A stretch of 64,000 nt of DNA from Gallionella sp. (GCA_028714075.1 JAQTMZ010000006.1:62001-126000), one strand, 5' to 3'. Positions 40,424 through 49,969 are shown, counted from the stretch's first letter. Program-made: numbers and translations. Notes: generated by a model not told the origin, from the sequence alone.

Positions 40424-40577
40424 CGCTCGTCTTATAGTCAAACGCCCAAATTATCCCTGGCGTTCCGGTTACTTCGGTTACGCAAACAAATATGTATTCC
40501 CAACTGGAAAATTGACTCGAATTTGTAATGCTGCCACGCGCAAGCCAACTTGCGAACTGGCAATTATGCACAAAGAG

Positions 40578-40609
40578 AAACCCTTGCTGGCAGAAACCTG
40601 CAAGGGTTT
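40578..40609. terminator. Hairpin between cusA and nirK
   Basis: AAACCCTTGC, loop, GCAAGGGTTT; perfect 10-bp stem. It may end cusA transcription or strengthen the nirK terminator on the other strand. Confidence 0.6.
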
Positions 40610-40624
40610 AATTGAACCAAAAAA

Positions 40625-40652
40625 AAGAGCAAGACCGTCAAGCCTTGCTCTT
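40625..40652 (-). terminator. nirK terminator
   Basis: On the minus strand AAGAGCAAGG, loop, CTTGCTCTT and a run of T follow the nirK stop codon by about 20 bp. Confidence 0.85.
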
Positions 40653-40670
40653 CTGGGTATTACTTAATTA

Positions 40671-41696
40671 TTATTTCTTTGGTGCTTCTTTCTTTGCATC
40701 CAGCTTGCCTTCATGGAATATTTCAGGCACTGCTGCACCTTCGGCTGTCAGGATAGCGACGTTACCCTTGCCCAAGCGGCCAAGCGCATGGTCAACCAGG
40801 ATGAAATTAGCCGGAACTCGTGCTTTGAATTCCACCATTGTCGCGCCACCAGGGGGAACTACGGTAGTTTGTATATTTTTGTGCACGTCGCCAAGAGCAG
40901 CCTCAGGATAGACTCTATCCCAAATAGTTCCAATCCCGTGGAAAGCCGAAGTCAGGTTAGGACCGCCAACGCCAAAGAAAATACGGACATTGTCACCCAC
41001 TTTAACTTTCATCGCGTTAGCGCCCGTCAAGGCGGAGCCAGTTCCGTTCATCACCACGTTGGTAGGATGCTCGGCTGCCATCAAATCATCGTTATAGTCT
41101 TTATGGGCACCCTTGCCATCGGCATAAAGTTCACCTTGCATGATATAGAATTCTTTCTCAACCTTTGCCAAGCCGCCTTCTGGTTCGATCAGGATCATGC
41201 CGTACATGCCGCTCGAAATATGCATCGGGATAGGGCCGGTGGCGCAGTGGTAAACATACAAACCTGGGGTCGTTGCCTTGAAGACAAAAGATTTTTCTTC
41301 ACCAGGATTAACCTTTGTCGCTTCAGCGCCGCCACCTTGACCCCATACCGCATGCAGGTCAATGTTGTGCTGTACTGTGCTGGTTTTGCTATTTTTCAGC
41401 GTAAGTTCGATCGTGTCTCCCACGCGGGCACGCAGCATAGGACCGGGTACTTTTCCGTTGAATGTCCAATATTTGTATGTGGTCTTGGCTCCAGCGTCAA
41501 GAATTCCCTCCAGCTCTATAGCTTCCAGAGCCATTTTAACTGTTGTTGCGGCACGTTTACCTACCGGCTCTCCTACCTTGGTTGGGTCTTGATGAATGTC
41601 TACAGCCGCAGGACCTGCGCCTGCAGCCCATGCTGCCGACGATCCAAACGCCAACATGCCCAGTGACAACGCTCCGATGATTGCTCTTACTTTCAT
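40671..41696 (-). CDS. nirK: Copper-containing nitrite reductase NirK
   Basis: 341 aa periplasmic enzyme reducing nitrite to NO. Signal peptide MKVRAIIGALSLGMLAFGSSAAWA, two cupredoxin domains. Type 1 copper ligands are in HCATGPIPMHISSGM, type 2 ligands in HNIDLHA, the YHC His and SAFHGIG. Upstream (41853, 41970) are two copies of the same 15-bp operator that precedes the copper-block genes. Together with narK and NarXL this fits denitrification or nitrite detoxification. Confidence 0.95.
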   Translation of the reverse strand: MKVRAIIGALSLGMLAFGSSAAWAAGAGPAAVDIHQDPTKVGEPVGKRAATTVKMALEAIELEGILDAGAKTTYKYWTFNGKVPGPMLRARVGDTIELTLKNSKTSTVQHNIDLHAVWGQGGGAEATKVNPGEEKSFVFKATTPGLYVYHCATGPIPMHISSGMYGMILIEPEGGLAKVEKEFYIMQGELYADGKGAHKDYNDDLMAAEHPTNVVMNGTGSALTGANAMKVKVGDNVRIFFGVGGPNLTSAFHGIGTIWDRVYPEAALGDVHKNIQTTVVPPGGATMVEFKARVPANFILVDHALGRLGKGNVAILTAEGAAVPEIFHEGKLDAKKEAPKK

Positions 41697-41852
41697 GATG
41701 ATTCCTCTCCCTTAGTTTCATTAGATTATGAAAAACAAAACATACCACACCACACGCCGACAGTTGTGCCACCGATCGAATGGACAAACACTACAAAAAC
41801 AAACTTTAAACTACCGATTTAAATAAACAAACATCAATCGCCAAAACACGTT

Positions 41853-41984
41853 GCGACATTTTGTCGCATCATGCCTAAAGCTAATTCAGCCGTCAAGGAC
41901 AGCTAATAAAAATAACCCTAACAACAATTGTAAAGTCAGCCCACGAGAATCACGGATATCAATCACACTGCGGCATTTTGTCGC
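41853..41984 (-). promoter_or_regulatory. Two 15-bp operators in a direct repeat upstream of nirK
   Basis: 41853-41867 GCGACATTTTGTCGC and 41970-41984 GCGGCATTTTGTCGC. Each starts a 45-bp near-identical direct repeat (41853-41897 and 41970-42014; both continue ATCATGCCTAAAGCT and end CGTCAAG). They lie between the 3' end of rlmJ and the nirK start, so nirK is the only plausible target. The -35/-10 spacing seen in the copper block is not clear here. Confidence 0.68.
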
Positions 41985-42088
41985 ATCATGCCTAAAGCTG
42001 GCTCTACCGTCAAGAGAGCGCATTGCTCTCAAATTAAACGCCCTCCGGCAAAGCCGGAAGCCTATGGTCGTGACTACTACAAATAAGG

Positions 42089-42934
42089 CTAGCCTTCTTG
42101 GCATTCCAGCGTAAATGCTGCCTGCTCATCCCGCCCCAAGTGCTTGACCAAATAAGGCATCACCTCCTGCAACATGCCATGCAAAATCCATGGCGGGTTA
42201 ATTACGAACATGCCACTGCCATGCATGCCGAACCCCTCTTCGCTGGGGGCACACACGCTGAGCGCAACATGCAGCCAGCTCTTCACCGGCAGTTGCTTGA
42301 GTTGCTCGGCTAACTGCCGCGCTTCGGCGCGCTGCAACTGCGGATACCATACCGCATACACGCCGCTGGCAAAGCGTTTCAACCCTTCACGCAATGCCGC
42401 AACCACGCGCCGATAATCCTGTTTATCCTCATACGGCGGGTCGATCAGCACCAGTGCTCGCCGTGGCGGAGGCGGCAGCAAGGCTTTCAGCGCGCCAAAA
42501 CCATCGACGGCCTGTATCAGCACGCGCGCATCTTGCGCGGCAAAATTTTGCTGCAAAATTTCACTATCGCTGGGATGCAACTCAAACAGACGCATCCGAT
42601 CCTGCTCGCGCAACAGCCCCAGCGCGACCAGCGGCGAACCTGGATAGAGTCTCAACTGCCCATCCGGGTTGAGCTGCTTCACCAGTTCGACATACTCCGC
42701 CAGCGGAGCGGGCATATCACCCCGCTCCCACAACCGCGCAATGCCGCTCTCATATTCCGCGTTCTGCGCCGCATAGCCACTATCCAGCGCATAGCAACCC
42801 GCCCCGGCATGGGTGTCGATGTACCAGAACGGCTTGTCTTTCTGCTCCATGTAGCGCAGCAGTTGCACCTCGACAAAGTGCTTCAGCACATCGGCATGAT
42901 TGCCGGTATGAAAGGCGTGACGGTAACTCAGCAT
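42089..42934 (-). CDS. rlmJ: 23S rRNA (adenine2030-N6)-methyltransferase RlmJ
   Basis: 281 aa, usual size. Begins MLSYRHAFHTGNHADVLKH, with THAGAG (SAM-binding) and the catalytic DPPY in LVLIDPPYEDKQDY. An in-frame extension to 43045 was rejected. Confidence 0.95.
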   Translation of the reverse strand: MLSYRHAFHTGNHADVLKHFVEVQLLRYMEQKDKPFWYIDTHAGAGCYALDSGYAAQNAEYESGIARLWERGDMPAPLAEYVELVKQLNPDGQLRLYPGSPLVALGLLREQDRMRLFELHPSDSEILQQNFAAQDARVLIQAVDGFGALKALLPPPPRRALVLIDPPYEDKQDYRRVVAALREGLKRFASGVYAVWYPQLQRAEARQLAEQLKQLPVKSWLHVALSVCAPSEEGFGMHGSGMFVINPPWILHGMLQEVMPYLVKHLGRDEQAAFTLECQEG

Positions 42935-43104
42935 GAATTTTAAACCGGATATTGTGCAGGGCGCGATTGTGCCATGCCACCCGAATAATGCGCCACAGGG
43001 CAAAACAACCAAACCGCCCGGCGCGTACAACCGCACTTTCATCAATGAAGTAATTATGTTATTTTCGCAACTGTCCTTTGCGCTACAGAAATCAGGAAAA
43101 AATT

Positions 43105-43530
43105 ATGCGAGTTGCGTTATTTGTTGTTTTTATATTCATATCCGGATATTCCCTTGCAGGGACCCAAGACAAGACTTCCCAATGTCTGGAAGAATTAAAA
43201 AAAGACAGCAGATTTTCTTCGATTGCAGAGCATCTGGCGCTTGATGGGCAAGATGTGACAAAACCCCAGATGCTTACCGATAAAGCAAAGCCCAACGAAC
43301 AGCAAAAACAGGCTATAGCCGATTGGATTGATGCAAGATCGCTATGCGTCAATCTCAGCCTGATTAAAGTTTCGGTCGATCTTCATATGCTTTTCTTGAG
43401 TACCGTACCGGAGTTATACAACGGCCAGGCAACCTTTGGCGAATTTAACAATAAATGGCGGATGCTGTTCAAGGAAACTATGGAATTACCCGCTTCGTAC
43501 GAAAAACCAGCCGCCCATCATCATCATTAA
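43105..43530 (+). CDS. Hypothetical periplasmic protein with His-rich C-terminus
   Basis: 141 aa. Signal peptide MRVALFVVFIFISGYSLA, then a helical domain with two Cys (QCLEELK and RSLCVNLS) and a C-terminal AAHHHH. AGGAAAAAA precedes the ATG at 43105. I do not recognise the family. Metal binding by the His tail is possible. Confidence 0.6.
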   Translation: MRVALFVVFIFISGYSLAGTQDKTSQCLEELKKDSRFSSIAEHLALDGQDVTKPQMLTDKAKPNEQQKQAIADWIDARSLCVNLSLIKVSVDLHMLFLSTVPELYNGQATFGEFNNKWRMLFKETMELPASYEKPAAHHHH

Positions 43531-43618
43531 TAAGTTACCGGGATTGGACTCTGGTAAATAGCACTTATCAATCTGTTAGAATTTACGGGGTTATTTTTCA
43601 CGCAGCATAATCGGCAAT

Positions 43619-44224
43619 TTGTCACCATTCGCACTCGTGCGAGGAGCAACCAAACTGGCTAACCCTACCGAATTATCCCAATTTCTCAGTACGGTAGAAC
43701 GCCGCGCTTACAAGCAAGCGATGTATGCCATGCGTAACGAACACACCGCACTGGACATCGTGCAGGACGCGATGATCAAGCTCGCCGAAAAATACGGGGA
43801 CAAACCGGCCGCAGAATTTCCGATGTTGTTCCAGCGTATTCTGCAAAACACCATCCGCGATTACCACCGCAGGCAAAAAGTCAGAAATGCCTGGTCGACC
43901 TTGTTTTCCTCATTAGCACCCAAAAATGAAAGTGAAGAATACGACCCGCTCGATAGCCTGAAAGATGATGAAAACCAGAGCGTACCGGCCACACCCGAAG
44001 ATTCCCTACAGCAACGCCAAACTATTGCATTAATTGAACAAGCGCTCGGTAAACTCTCATCGCGTCAACGAGAAGCCTTCCTGCTGCGTTACTGGGAGGG
44101 TATGGACACGGCAGAAACTGCCGCAGCAATGGGATGCACCGAAGGGAGCGTAAAGGTTCATTGTTCGCGCGCGGCGCATGCGCTTGCCGAGTCCCTTAAA
44201 GCAAAAGGAGTAAATATCTCATGA
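43619..44224 (+). CDS. ECF-type RNA polymerase sigma factor without an ATG start
   Basis: Up to 201 aa. Sigma-70 region 2 (ALDIVQDAMIKLAEKYGD...FQRILQNTIRDYHRRQKVRN) and region 4 (LSSRQREAFLLRYWEGMDTAETAAAMGCTEGSVKVHCSRA). No in-frame ATG precedes region 2: the candidates are TTG 43619 (used here), GTG 43637 and CTG 43655. The CTG has GAGGAG 8 bases upstream, and the protein from it (LANPTELSQFLSTVERRA) begins where I recall homologues beginning. The next gene overlaps by 4 bp. Confidence 0.88.
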   Translation: MSPFALVRGATKLANPTELSQFLSTVERRAYKQAMYAMRNEHTALDIVQDAMIKLAEKYGDKPAAEFPMLFQRILQNTIRDYHRRQKVRNAWSTLFSSLAPKNESEEYDPLDSLKDDENQSVPATPEDSLQQRQTIALIEQALGKLSSRQREAFLLRYWEGMDTAETAAAMGCTEGSVKVHCSRAAHALAESLKAKGVNIS

Positions 44225-44580
44225 ACACCAGACCACAAAATAACGAGCGGCAACCCCTCACCATGGAGTCTATTGCCAAGCTGCTTACATGTGCCACGCA
44301 GCAGCTTGATACCAACACCGTCGATGCGTTGCGCCGGGCGCGCAATGTTGCGCTGGAAAGACAATTGCAGAAAAAACCGGCTTTTGCGCTCAGCGCGGGG
44401 CACGGTGCGCACTGGCTGATACCGCATTCAACCCACCAATGGGTGGCAGCGATCATTCTGTTTGTGGCAGTCCTTTTCGGCGGGGTAAATTACTGGCAGC
44501 ACACTCAAGAGCATGACATGGCCCATCTGGATATCGCCATCCTGACCGACGATATGCCCTTGGAGGTTTTTGTTGATTAG
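44221..44580 (+). CDS. DUF3619 family membrane protein
   Basis: 119 aa. Soluble N-terminal part (MESIAKLLTCATQQLDTNTVDALRRARNVAL), then one membrane helix (WVAAIILFVAVLFGGVNYW) and a short C-terminal DIAILTDDMPLEVFVD. DUF3619 is a betaproteobacterial family found after this sigma factor and before a DUF3106 gene; an anti-sigma role is plausible but not shown. Overlaps the sigma gene by 4 bp. Confidence 0.85.
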   Translation: MNTRPQNNERQPLTMESIAKLLTCATQQLDTNTVDALRRARNVALERQLQKKPAFALSAGHGAHWLIPHSTHQWVAAIILFVAVLFGGVNYWQHTQEHDMAHLDIAILTDDMPLEVFVD

Positions 44581-44601
44581 TTTCCATATTTATCCTGATC
44601 A

Positions 44602-45060
44602 ATGAGAAATTCGGTAATCGCCGTATTTTTATTGCTGTGTTTAGCCAGTACAGGCGCCGTCGCTGCGGCAAAACCCTGGGGTTCGCTCACGCCTGTACAA
44701 CAAGAAGCCCTCGCCCCATTGTCGCAGCAGTGGGACAAGCTGCCGGAACTACAGCAAAAGCGCCTGCTCAATACAACCAAGCGCTATCCACATCTCGCCC
44801 CCGAACAAAAACAGCGTTTCCATAACCGTTTGGAAGCATGGAGCAAGCTCACCCCGGAACAACGCCAAGCCGCCCGTGAAAAATACCGCGCCTTCAACAA
44901 ACTACCGGCGGAAGAACGTGAACGGATCAAACAGATGGTCAAGCAGGAGCAGGTGAAAGAGCAGGAGAAACAGCGCTCGATCAGCGATGTTCCGGCCGTA
45001 TCTGATAGTCCTGCCGTACCTGATAACGACCAGCCTACCGCATCTGATAGCGACCAGTAA
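44602..45060 (+). CDS. DUF3106 family periplasmic protein
   Basis: 152 aa. Signal peptide MRNSVIAVFLLLCLASTGAVAA, then the family repeats WGSLTPVQQEALAPLSQQWDKLP, YPHLAPEQKQRFHNRLEAWSKLTPEQR and FNKLPAEERERIKQMV, ending in a Pro/Asp/Ser-rich low-complexity tail. Third gene of the sigma operon. Function unknown. Confidence 0.88.
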   Translation: MRNSVIAVFLLLCLASTGAVAAAKPWGSLTPVQQEALAPLSQQWDKLPELQQKRLLNTTKRYPHLAPEQKQRFHNRLEAWSKLTPEQRQAAREKYRAFNKLPAEERERIKQMVKQEQVKEQEKQRSISDVPAVSDSPAVPDNDQPTASDSDQ

Positions 45061-45128
45061 GAGCCTATTTCAGCAGGTTTCATCCCCCACGTTGAGCCCA
45101 CATGAATCTGGGCGCCAATGGATACGGC

Positions 45129-46205
45129 CTAGCGTCTTTCGGTCCACCACAGCATCAGCATCCCCAATAACAGGAACAATCCCGTCATCGCCGAAGCGCT
45201 GATAAATGGCTGCCAGTCGTTTAGTGCGCCCAGGCTGGCGAACAAGCGCCCGACAAAATGGAACACCAAACCCAGCACGATACCCATGAATATCATCGCG
45301 CCGATCCCGCCCGCGCGCCGGTGGTAAGACGCAAACGGCAGCGCCAGCAGCATCATCACCATTAACGCCAATGGATAAACCAGCTTGTTCCACATGGCGA
45401 TTTCGTAGCGCAGACTCTGTTGGCGGTTATCCTGCAAGTGGCGGGTGTACAGGTACAGGTCGTAGACGGACATTTGCTCCGGCACCACCAACAGCACGCT
45501 CAGGATGCCCGGGTTCAACGCCGAGCGCCATTCCTGGCTGCGAGCGGTATTGACACTGGTTCCCTGTTTGCCGAAGCGCGTCTCCAATACATCCTCAAGC
45601 TGCCAAAGCCCCTGTTCGATAAAGTTTGCCCGTTTGGCATTGGTGATCGCCTGCAAGTGATAGGTTTCGTCGAATTGATAAATGTCGATATTCGACAAAC
45701 TGGTATCCGGCATCACATTTTTTACGTTCACAAAACTGTGTTCATCCTTGACCCACACACCGGAACGGAACTCCTTGAGCGAGACTTGCGCATTCTGGGC
45801 TTTCAGGCGCAACTGTTGCGCCATCCGTTCGCTGGGCGGGGCGATAAACTCGCTGAATACAAAGCTCAGCATCACCAATGGCAGCGCAATCTTGAACAGC
45901 GCGCCCATCATTTGCCATAACGACGCGCCGGAAGACCGGTAAATGGTCAATTCAGAACTGGCCGCCATCTGCACCAGCGCGAAAATAGTACCCACCAGCA
46001 CCGCGACCGGAAACAACTCATAGACATGGCCGGGAATGGTCAGCGCCACGAATAACAGCACGTAGCCCATGTGATACTTATCCTGCCCCATCACATTCAG
46101 CTCATGGATCAAATCCAGAAAAGCAAACAACATGATGAGCGCGGCAAACACCAGCGCGATGCTGAGGTAGATTTCGCGTCCGAGATAGCGCGTCAATAAA
46201 TTCAT
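45129..46205 (-). CDS. lptG: LPS export ABC permease LptG
   Basis: 358 aa. Inner-membrane permease of the LptB2FG complex with six membrane helices and a central periplasmic beta-jellyroll domain (SGVWVKDEHSFVNVKNVMPD). Typical start MNLLTRYLGREIYLSIALVF. Overlaps lptF by 4 bp. Confidence 0.95.
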   Translation of the reverse strand: MNLLTRYLGREIYLSIALVFAALIMLFAFLDLIHELNVMGQDKYHMGYVLLFVALTIPGHVYELFPVAVLVGTIFALVQMAASSELTIYRSSGASLWQMMGALFKIALPLVMLSFVFSEFIAPPSERMAQQLRLKAQNAQVSLKEFRSGVWVKDEHSFVNVKNVMPDTSLSNIDIYQFDETYHLQAITNAKRANFIEQGLWQLEDVLETRFGKQGTSVNTARSQEWRSALNPGILSVLLVVPEQMSVYDLYLYTRHLQDNRQQSLRYEIAMWNKLVYPLALMVMMLLALPFASYHRRAGGIGAMIFMGIVLGLVFHFVGRLFASLGALNDWQPFISASAMTGLFLLLGMLMLWWTERR

Positions 46206-47317
46206 GGCCGAGGTGCTTCAGAATGATGACGTCGTTTGGCCAACACCCGGCGTAACGAGAATAATGCCATGCGGCGATAAAACATCAGCAGCATAATGAT
46301 CAGCATCACCGCATGGATGCCCCACAGCCCGACGCCGGGCGACAGCTTGCCCTGCCCGACCCACGCATTGGTCACACTGATCATGTTGCTGTAAAGCATA
46401 TACAGCACAATTGCCAAAACCATATTGAGCGAACGCCCGGCGCGCGGGTTGACGTAACTCAACGGAATCGCCAACAAGGCGAGCATCGCCGCGCTGATCG
46501 GCAACCCCAGCCGCCATTCCAGTTCGGCGAGATGCCATGCCGTGCGTTTGCGCCACAGCTCCGGCGTCGACATGGTGCGCGCCCAAGGCAGGGTTTGTTT
46601 GGTCGGCACGCTATCGATGCGAATCGCATAGCGTTCGAATTCCACGATGCGATAATCAAGCTGCCCGGGCGTGCCTTCATAGCGTGTGCCATTGAGCAAC
46701 ACCAGGAAGCGATCCCCGTTCGACAATGTTTCCTGCAAGCCCTGCTGTGCCACCATCGTGCCGAGCTTGCCGTTCTGTTCAGACTGCACAAAGACGTTAC
46801 CGACACGGTTGGAGCCGACGTTGACGTTCTCGATGAAATACACCCGGTCAGCCTGCTTCGACTCGCGGAATGTGCCGGGTGTAGCAGAAACGACATCATC
46901 GCGGCTTTCCAATTTATTCTTGAATTCATCGGCTTTTTGCAACGCCCACGGTGAAAGCACCAGGCTGAGCAGCGCGATCAATGACACCACCGGCACGGCA
47001 TACCACAAGACCGGGCGTATCCAGCGTGTCAGCCCAATACCCGCGCAAAACCACACCACCATTTCACTGTCGCGATAACAGCGCGACAAGGTCAACAGAA
47101 TGGATATGAATAAACTGATGGAAAGCAACACCGGCAGATAATTTACGGCGCTGAAGCCGAGCAGCGCCAGCACCCCATCCACCGCAATCTTGCCGCCGAC
47201 CGCATCGCTTAACAGGCGTATCAATTGGCTGATCACCACAATGCCGATCAACACCGTGAATACCAGCAAACCGTTGCTGACAAATTCGCCCACCAGGGCG
47301 CGGTGAAAAATGCCCAT
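46202..47317 (-). CDS. lptF: LPS export ABC permease LptF
   Basis: 371 aa from MGIFHRALVGEFVSNG, the usual family start; an in-frame ATG at 47365 would add 16 residues. Six membrane helices and a periplasmic domain (FIENVNVGSNRVGNVFVQ). Divergent from pepA with about 80 bp between them, the conserved arrangement. Confidence 0.93.
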   Translation of the reverse strand: MGIFHRALVGEFVSNGLLVFTVLIGIVVISQLIRLLSDAVGGKIAVDGVLALLGFSAVNYLPVLLSISLFISILLTLSRCYRDSEMVVWFCAGIGLTRWIRPVLWYAVPVVSLIALLSLVLSPWALQKADEFKNKLESRDDVVSATPGTFRESKQADRVYFIENVNVGSNRVGNVFVQSEQNGKLGTMVAQQGLQETLSNGDRFLVLLNGTRYEGTPGQLDYRIVEFERYAIRIDSVPTKQTLPWARTMSTPELWRKRTAWHLAELEWRLGLPISAAMLALLAIPLSYVNPRAGRSLNMVLAIVLYMLYSNMISVTNAWVGQGKLSPGVGLWGIHAVMLIIMLLMFYRRMALFSLRRVLAKRRHHSEAPRP

Positions 47318-47397
47318 GCGCAACGGCTTTGACTTTATACGGTGAGTTTGCGGATAATCGAACATTGAGCGGTAGGTTTTTCTATAAGGAGCAACAC

Positions 47398-48885
47398 GTG
47401 GAATTTAGCATAAAACAAAGCAGTCCGGAAAAACAGCGTAGTGGCTGCGTGGTGGTTGGCGTGTATGAAGAGGGCAAACTTTCGCCGGCGGCGCAACTGA
47501 TCGACAAGGCGGCAGCACACCAGTTGAGCGGCCTCATCACGCGCGGCGACATGAACTGCAAGTCTGCATCTACCCTGCTCCTGCACGAATTACCCGGCGT
47601 CACTGCCGAACGCGTCTTGCTGGTCGGACTGGGCAAAGCGAGCGAACTGGACAGCAAGACCATTGTGGAGATATTGCGCGCAATCTTCGCTGCGTTGAAC
47701 GCCACCGCAGCCAAAGATGCTGCGCTATATATTATCGATGAAGGCGTCGGCAAGGATGCCGAGTGGGTCATCAAACAGGCCGTGTTCGCTGCTGCCGAGC
47801 AGGCTTTCCGCGCCGACGGCATGAAGAGCAAGCCGGCCAAGGCCGCCACGCTGAAGCACATCACTTTCGCCACGCTGGATAAACCGGCTGCCGCACTGAA
47901 GAATGCAGTCGATCAGGCCGCCGCGACCGCGCACGGCATGGAACTCGCCAAGACGCTGGGCAACCTGCCTGGCAACATCTGCACTCCCACCTACCTTGCC
48001 GCCAAAGCGCTGGCGCTGGGCAAGGCGCACAAAAGCATCAAGACCACCGTACTGGAAGAGAAAGACATGCAGAAGCTGGGCATGGGTTCATTCCTTTCCG
48101 TCACGCGCGGCAGCGACCAGCCCGCCAAGCTGATCACGCTGGAATACCACGGCACGGACAAGAAGCACAAACCTGTCGTGCTGGTCGGCAAGGGCATCAC
48201 CTTCGATTCCGGCGGCATCTCGCTCAAACCGGGTGCCGAAATGGACGAGATGAAATACGATATGTGCGGCGCGGCCAGCGTACTCGGCACGCTGCAGGCC
48301 ATCGCCGAGATGGGGCTGAAGCTCAACGTGGTCGGCGTGATCCCTGCCTGTGAAAACCTGCCCAGCGGCACGGCCACCAAGCCCGGCGACATCGTCACCT
48401 CCATGTCCGGCCAGACCATCGAGATACTCAACACCGATGCCGAAGGCCGCCTGATCCTGTGCGACGCACTGACCTATTCGGCGAAGTTCAAGCCGGACAC
48501 CGTGATCGACATCGCCACCCTCACCGGCGCGTGCGTCATTGCGCTGGGGCATGTCGCCAGCGGCCTGTTCAGCAACGAAGACCAGCTTGCCCAGGAGTTG
48601 CTTAAGGCGGGCGAACAAACGCACGACCGCGCCTGGCAATTGCCGCTATGGGAAGATTACCAGCCGCTGCTGGACAGCAACTTCGCCGACATGCAGAACA
48701 TCGGCGGACGTGCCGGCGGCACCATCACCGCCGCGTGTTTCCTGTCGCGCTTCACCAAGGACTACCGCTGGGCGCATCTGGATATCGCCGGAACCGCGTG
48801 GAAATCCGGCAAGGAAAAAGGCTCAACCGGGCGTCCGGTGCCGCTGCTCACCCAATATTTAGTTAACCGGGCCAACAGCAAATGA
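47398..48885 (+). CDS. pepA: Leucyl aminopeptidase PepA, GTG start
   Basis: 495 aa, M17 family. Catalytic and metal-binding segments include GKGITFDSGGISLKPG, KYDMCGAAS and the signature NTDAEGRLIL. GTG at 47398 has AAGGAG 6 bases upstream; the longer frame to 47329 overlaps the lptF start region and was rejected. Confidence 0.95.
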   Translation: MEFSIKQSSPEKQRSGCVVVGVYEEGKLSPAAQLIDKAAAHQLSGLITRGDMNCKSASTLLLHELPGVTAERVLLVGLGKASELDSKTIVEILRAIFAALNATAAKDAALYIIDEGVGKDAEWVIKQAVFAAAEQAFRADGMKSKPAKAATLKHITFATLDKPAAALKNAVDQAAATAHGMELAKTLGNLPGNICTPTYLAAKALALGKAHKSIKTTVLEEKDMQKLGMGSFLSVTRGSDQPAKLITLEYHGTDKKHKPVVLVGKGITFDSGGISLKPGAEMDEMKYDMCGAASVLGTLQAIAEMGLKLNVVGVIPACENLPSGTATKPGDIVTSMSGQTIEILNTDAEGRLILCDALTYSAKFKPDTVIDIATLTGACVIALGHVASGLFSNEDQLAQELLKAGEQTHDRAWQLPLWEDYQPLLDSNFADMQNIGGRAGGTITAACFLSRFTKDYRWAHLDIAGTAWKSGKEKGSTGRPVPLLTQYLVNRANSK

Positions 48886-48890
48886 TTTTT

Positions 48891-48986
48891 GCCACAGAGA
48901 TCACAGAGAGTGACGCAGATGGTCTTGCGAGTTGGGCAAAAAACCGCCCATCCCTGCTTAACCCCCTGCTCTGTGCACTCTGCGGC
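48891..48986. repeat. Inverted CACAGAG-type repeat after pepA
   Basis: GCCACAGAGATCACAGAG at 48891-48908 and its near-exact reverse complement at 48969-48986 (GCCGCAGAGTGCACAGAG on the other strand) flank about 60 bp that holds a GGGC...GCCC hairpin. The CACAGAG phrase is a common intergenic repeat in environmental proteobacteria. Confidence 0.55.
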
Positions 48987-49003
48987 TAATTTGTTTTCAT
49001 ATC

Positions 49004-49441
49004 ATGACTAAAGTAGATTTCTATACCGGCTCGCAAGACAAGCTGCGCACCGCCTGCCAGTTGAGCCACAAGGCGATACAGAACGGCGTGCGCACGGTCA
49101 TCAGCACGCACGATGCTGCGACCATCGATGCACTGGATAAGCTGCTGTGGCATTATCCTGCCACCGCCTTTATTCCGCACTGCCGCAGCGATACCGCCGA
49201 AGCCGTACAGATGAGCGTCGTGCTCAGCCATGGCAGCGACAAATTCCCGCATCACGATTTACTGATCAGCCTGCACAACGAGTGCATGCCGTTTTTCAGC
49301 CGCTTCGAGCGCGTCATCGAAATTATCGGCCACGATGCGGAAGACAGCCGCTTGGGGCGCGAACGCTTCAAGTTCTACCGCGATCGCGGCTACGAGCTGC
49401 GCCATATCGATCTAGCCAATACCGATTCGCCCCAAAATTAA
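49004..49441 (+). CDS. holC: DNA polymerase III subunit chi
   Basis: 145 aa. Clamp-loader accessory subunit that contacts SSB. Starts MTKVDFYTGSQDKL, with CQLSHKAIQNGVRTVI and the C-terminal RFKFYRDRGYELRHIDL. Located between pepA and valS as in many beta- and gammaproteobacteria. Confidence 0.93.
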   Translation: MTKVDFYTGSQDKLRTACQLSHKAIQNGVRTVISTHDAATIDALDKLLWHYPATAFIPHCRSDTAEAVQMSVVLSHGSDKFPHHDLLISLHNECMPFFSRFERVIEIIGHDAEDSRLGRERFKFYRDRGYELRHIDLANTDSPQN

Positions 49442-49462
49442 GCTATTCGGGATACAAAACAC

Positions 49463-49969
49463 ATGATCTCGACCGAGTTATCCAACACTGGCTTGCCGGA
49501 CAATCTGCCTTTGCTGACCCAGGTGGTGGAGACGGATGCGCCGGACGACTTGCCCACCCTTACCGAAGTCGTCGCCGATGCCGCCGATATTGCTGCGGAT
49601 ACCGCCAATACTGTCGCTGGTACCCCAGATGTCGCTGATACACCAGATACTGTAGCTGACACCGAAGACAGGCAGCCCGCTATTCTTGCCGCGCAAGAAA
49701 ATGGAATTGACACCGCAACAGCAGAGCCCGACGGCGAATCCCAGCCAATCACCAGCCGGGAAGCTATCGCCCACGAAACCGCCTCCAGCGAAACCGTTGC
49801 TCCCGAAGCTGCGGCTCCGCCGCCGCGCGCGCTCAGCGAGGCGGAATTGCAGCAAATATTGCAGCATCTCGAAGCGCACCTCGATACCATGCTGGCAAGC
49901 AAACTCAGCCTCCATTTTGAAAAACTGCGCGACGCGCTGAACGCGCATCTCGACTCCAAAATTCCGTAG
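49463..49969 (+). CDS. Acidic low-complexity protein between holC and valS
   Basis: 168 aa, rich in Ala, Asp, Glu, Thr and Pro. Two short related N-terminal motifs (LPDNLPLLTQVVE and APDDLPTLTEVV), a disordered middle and a helical C-terminus (LSEAELQQILQHLEAHLDTMLASKLSLHFEKL). Such proteins sit between holC and valS in other Betaproteobacteria. Function unknown. Confidence 0.7.
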   Translation: MISTELSNTGLPDNLPLLTQVVETDAPDDLPTLTEVVADAADIAADTANTVAGTPDVADTPDTVADTEDRQPAILAAQENGIDTATAEPDGESQPITSREAIAHETASSETVAPEAAAPPPRALSEAELQQILQHLEAHLDTMLASKLSLHFEKLRDALNAHLDSKIP

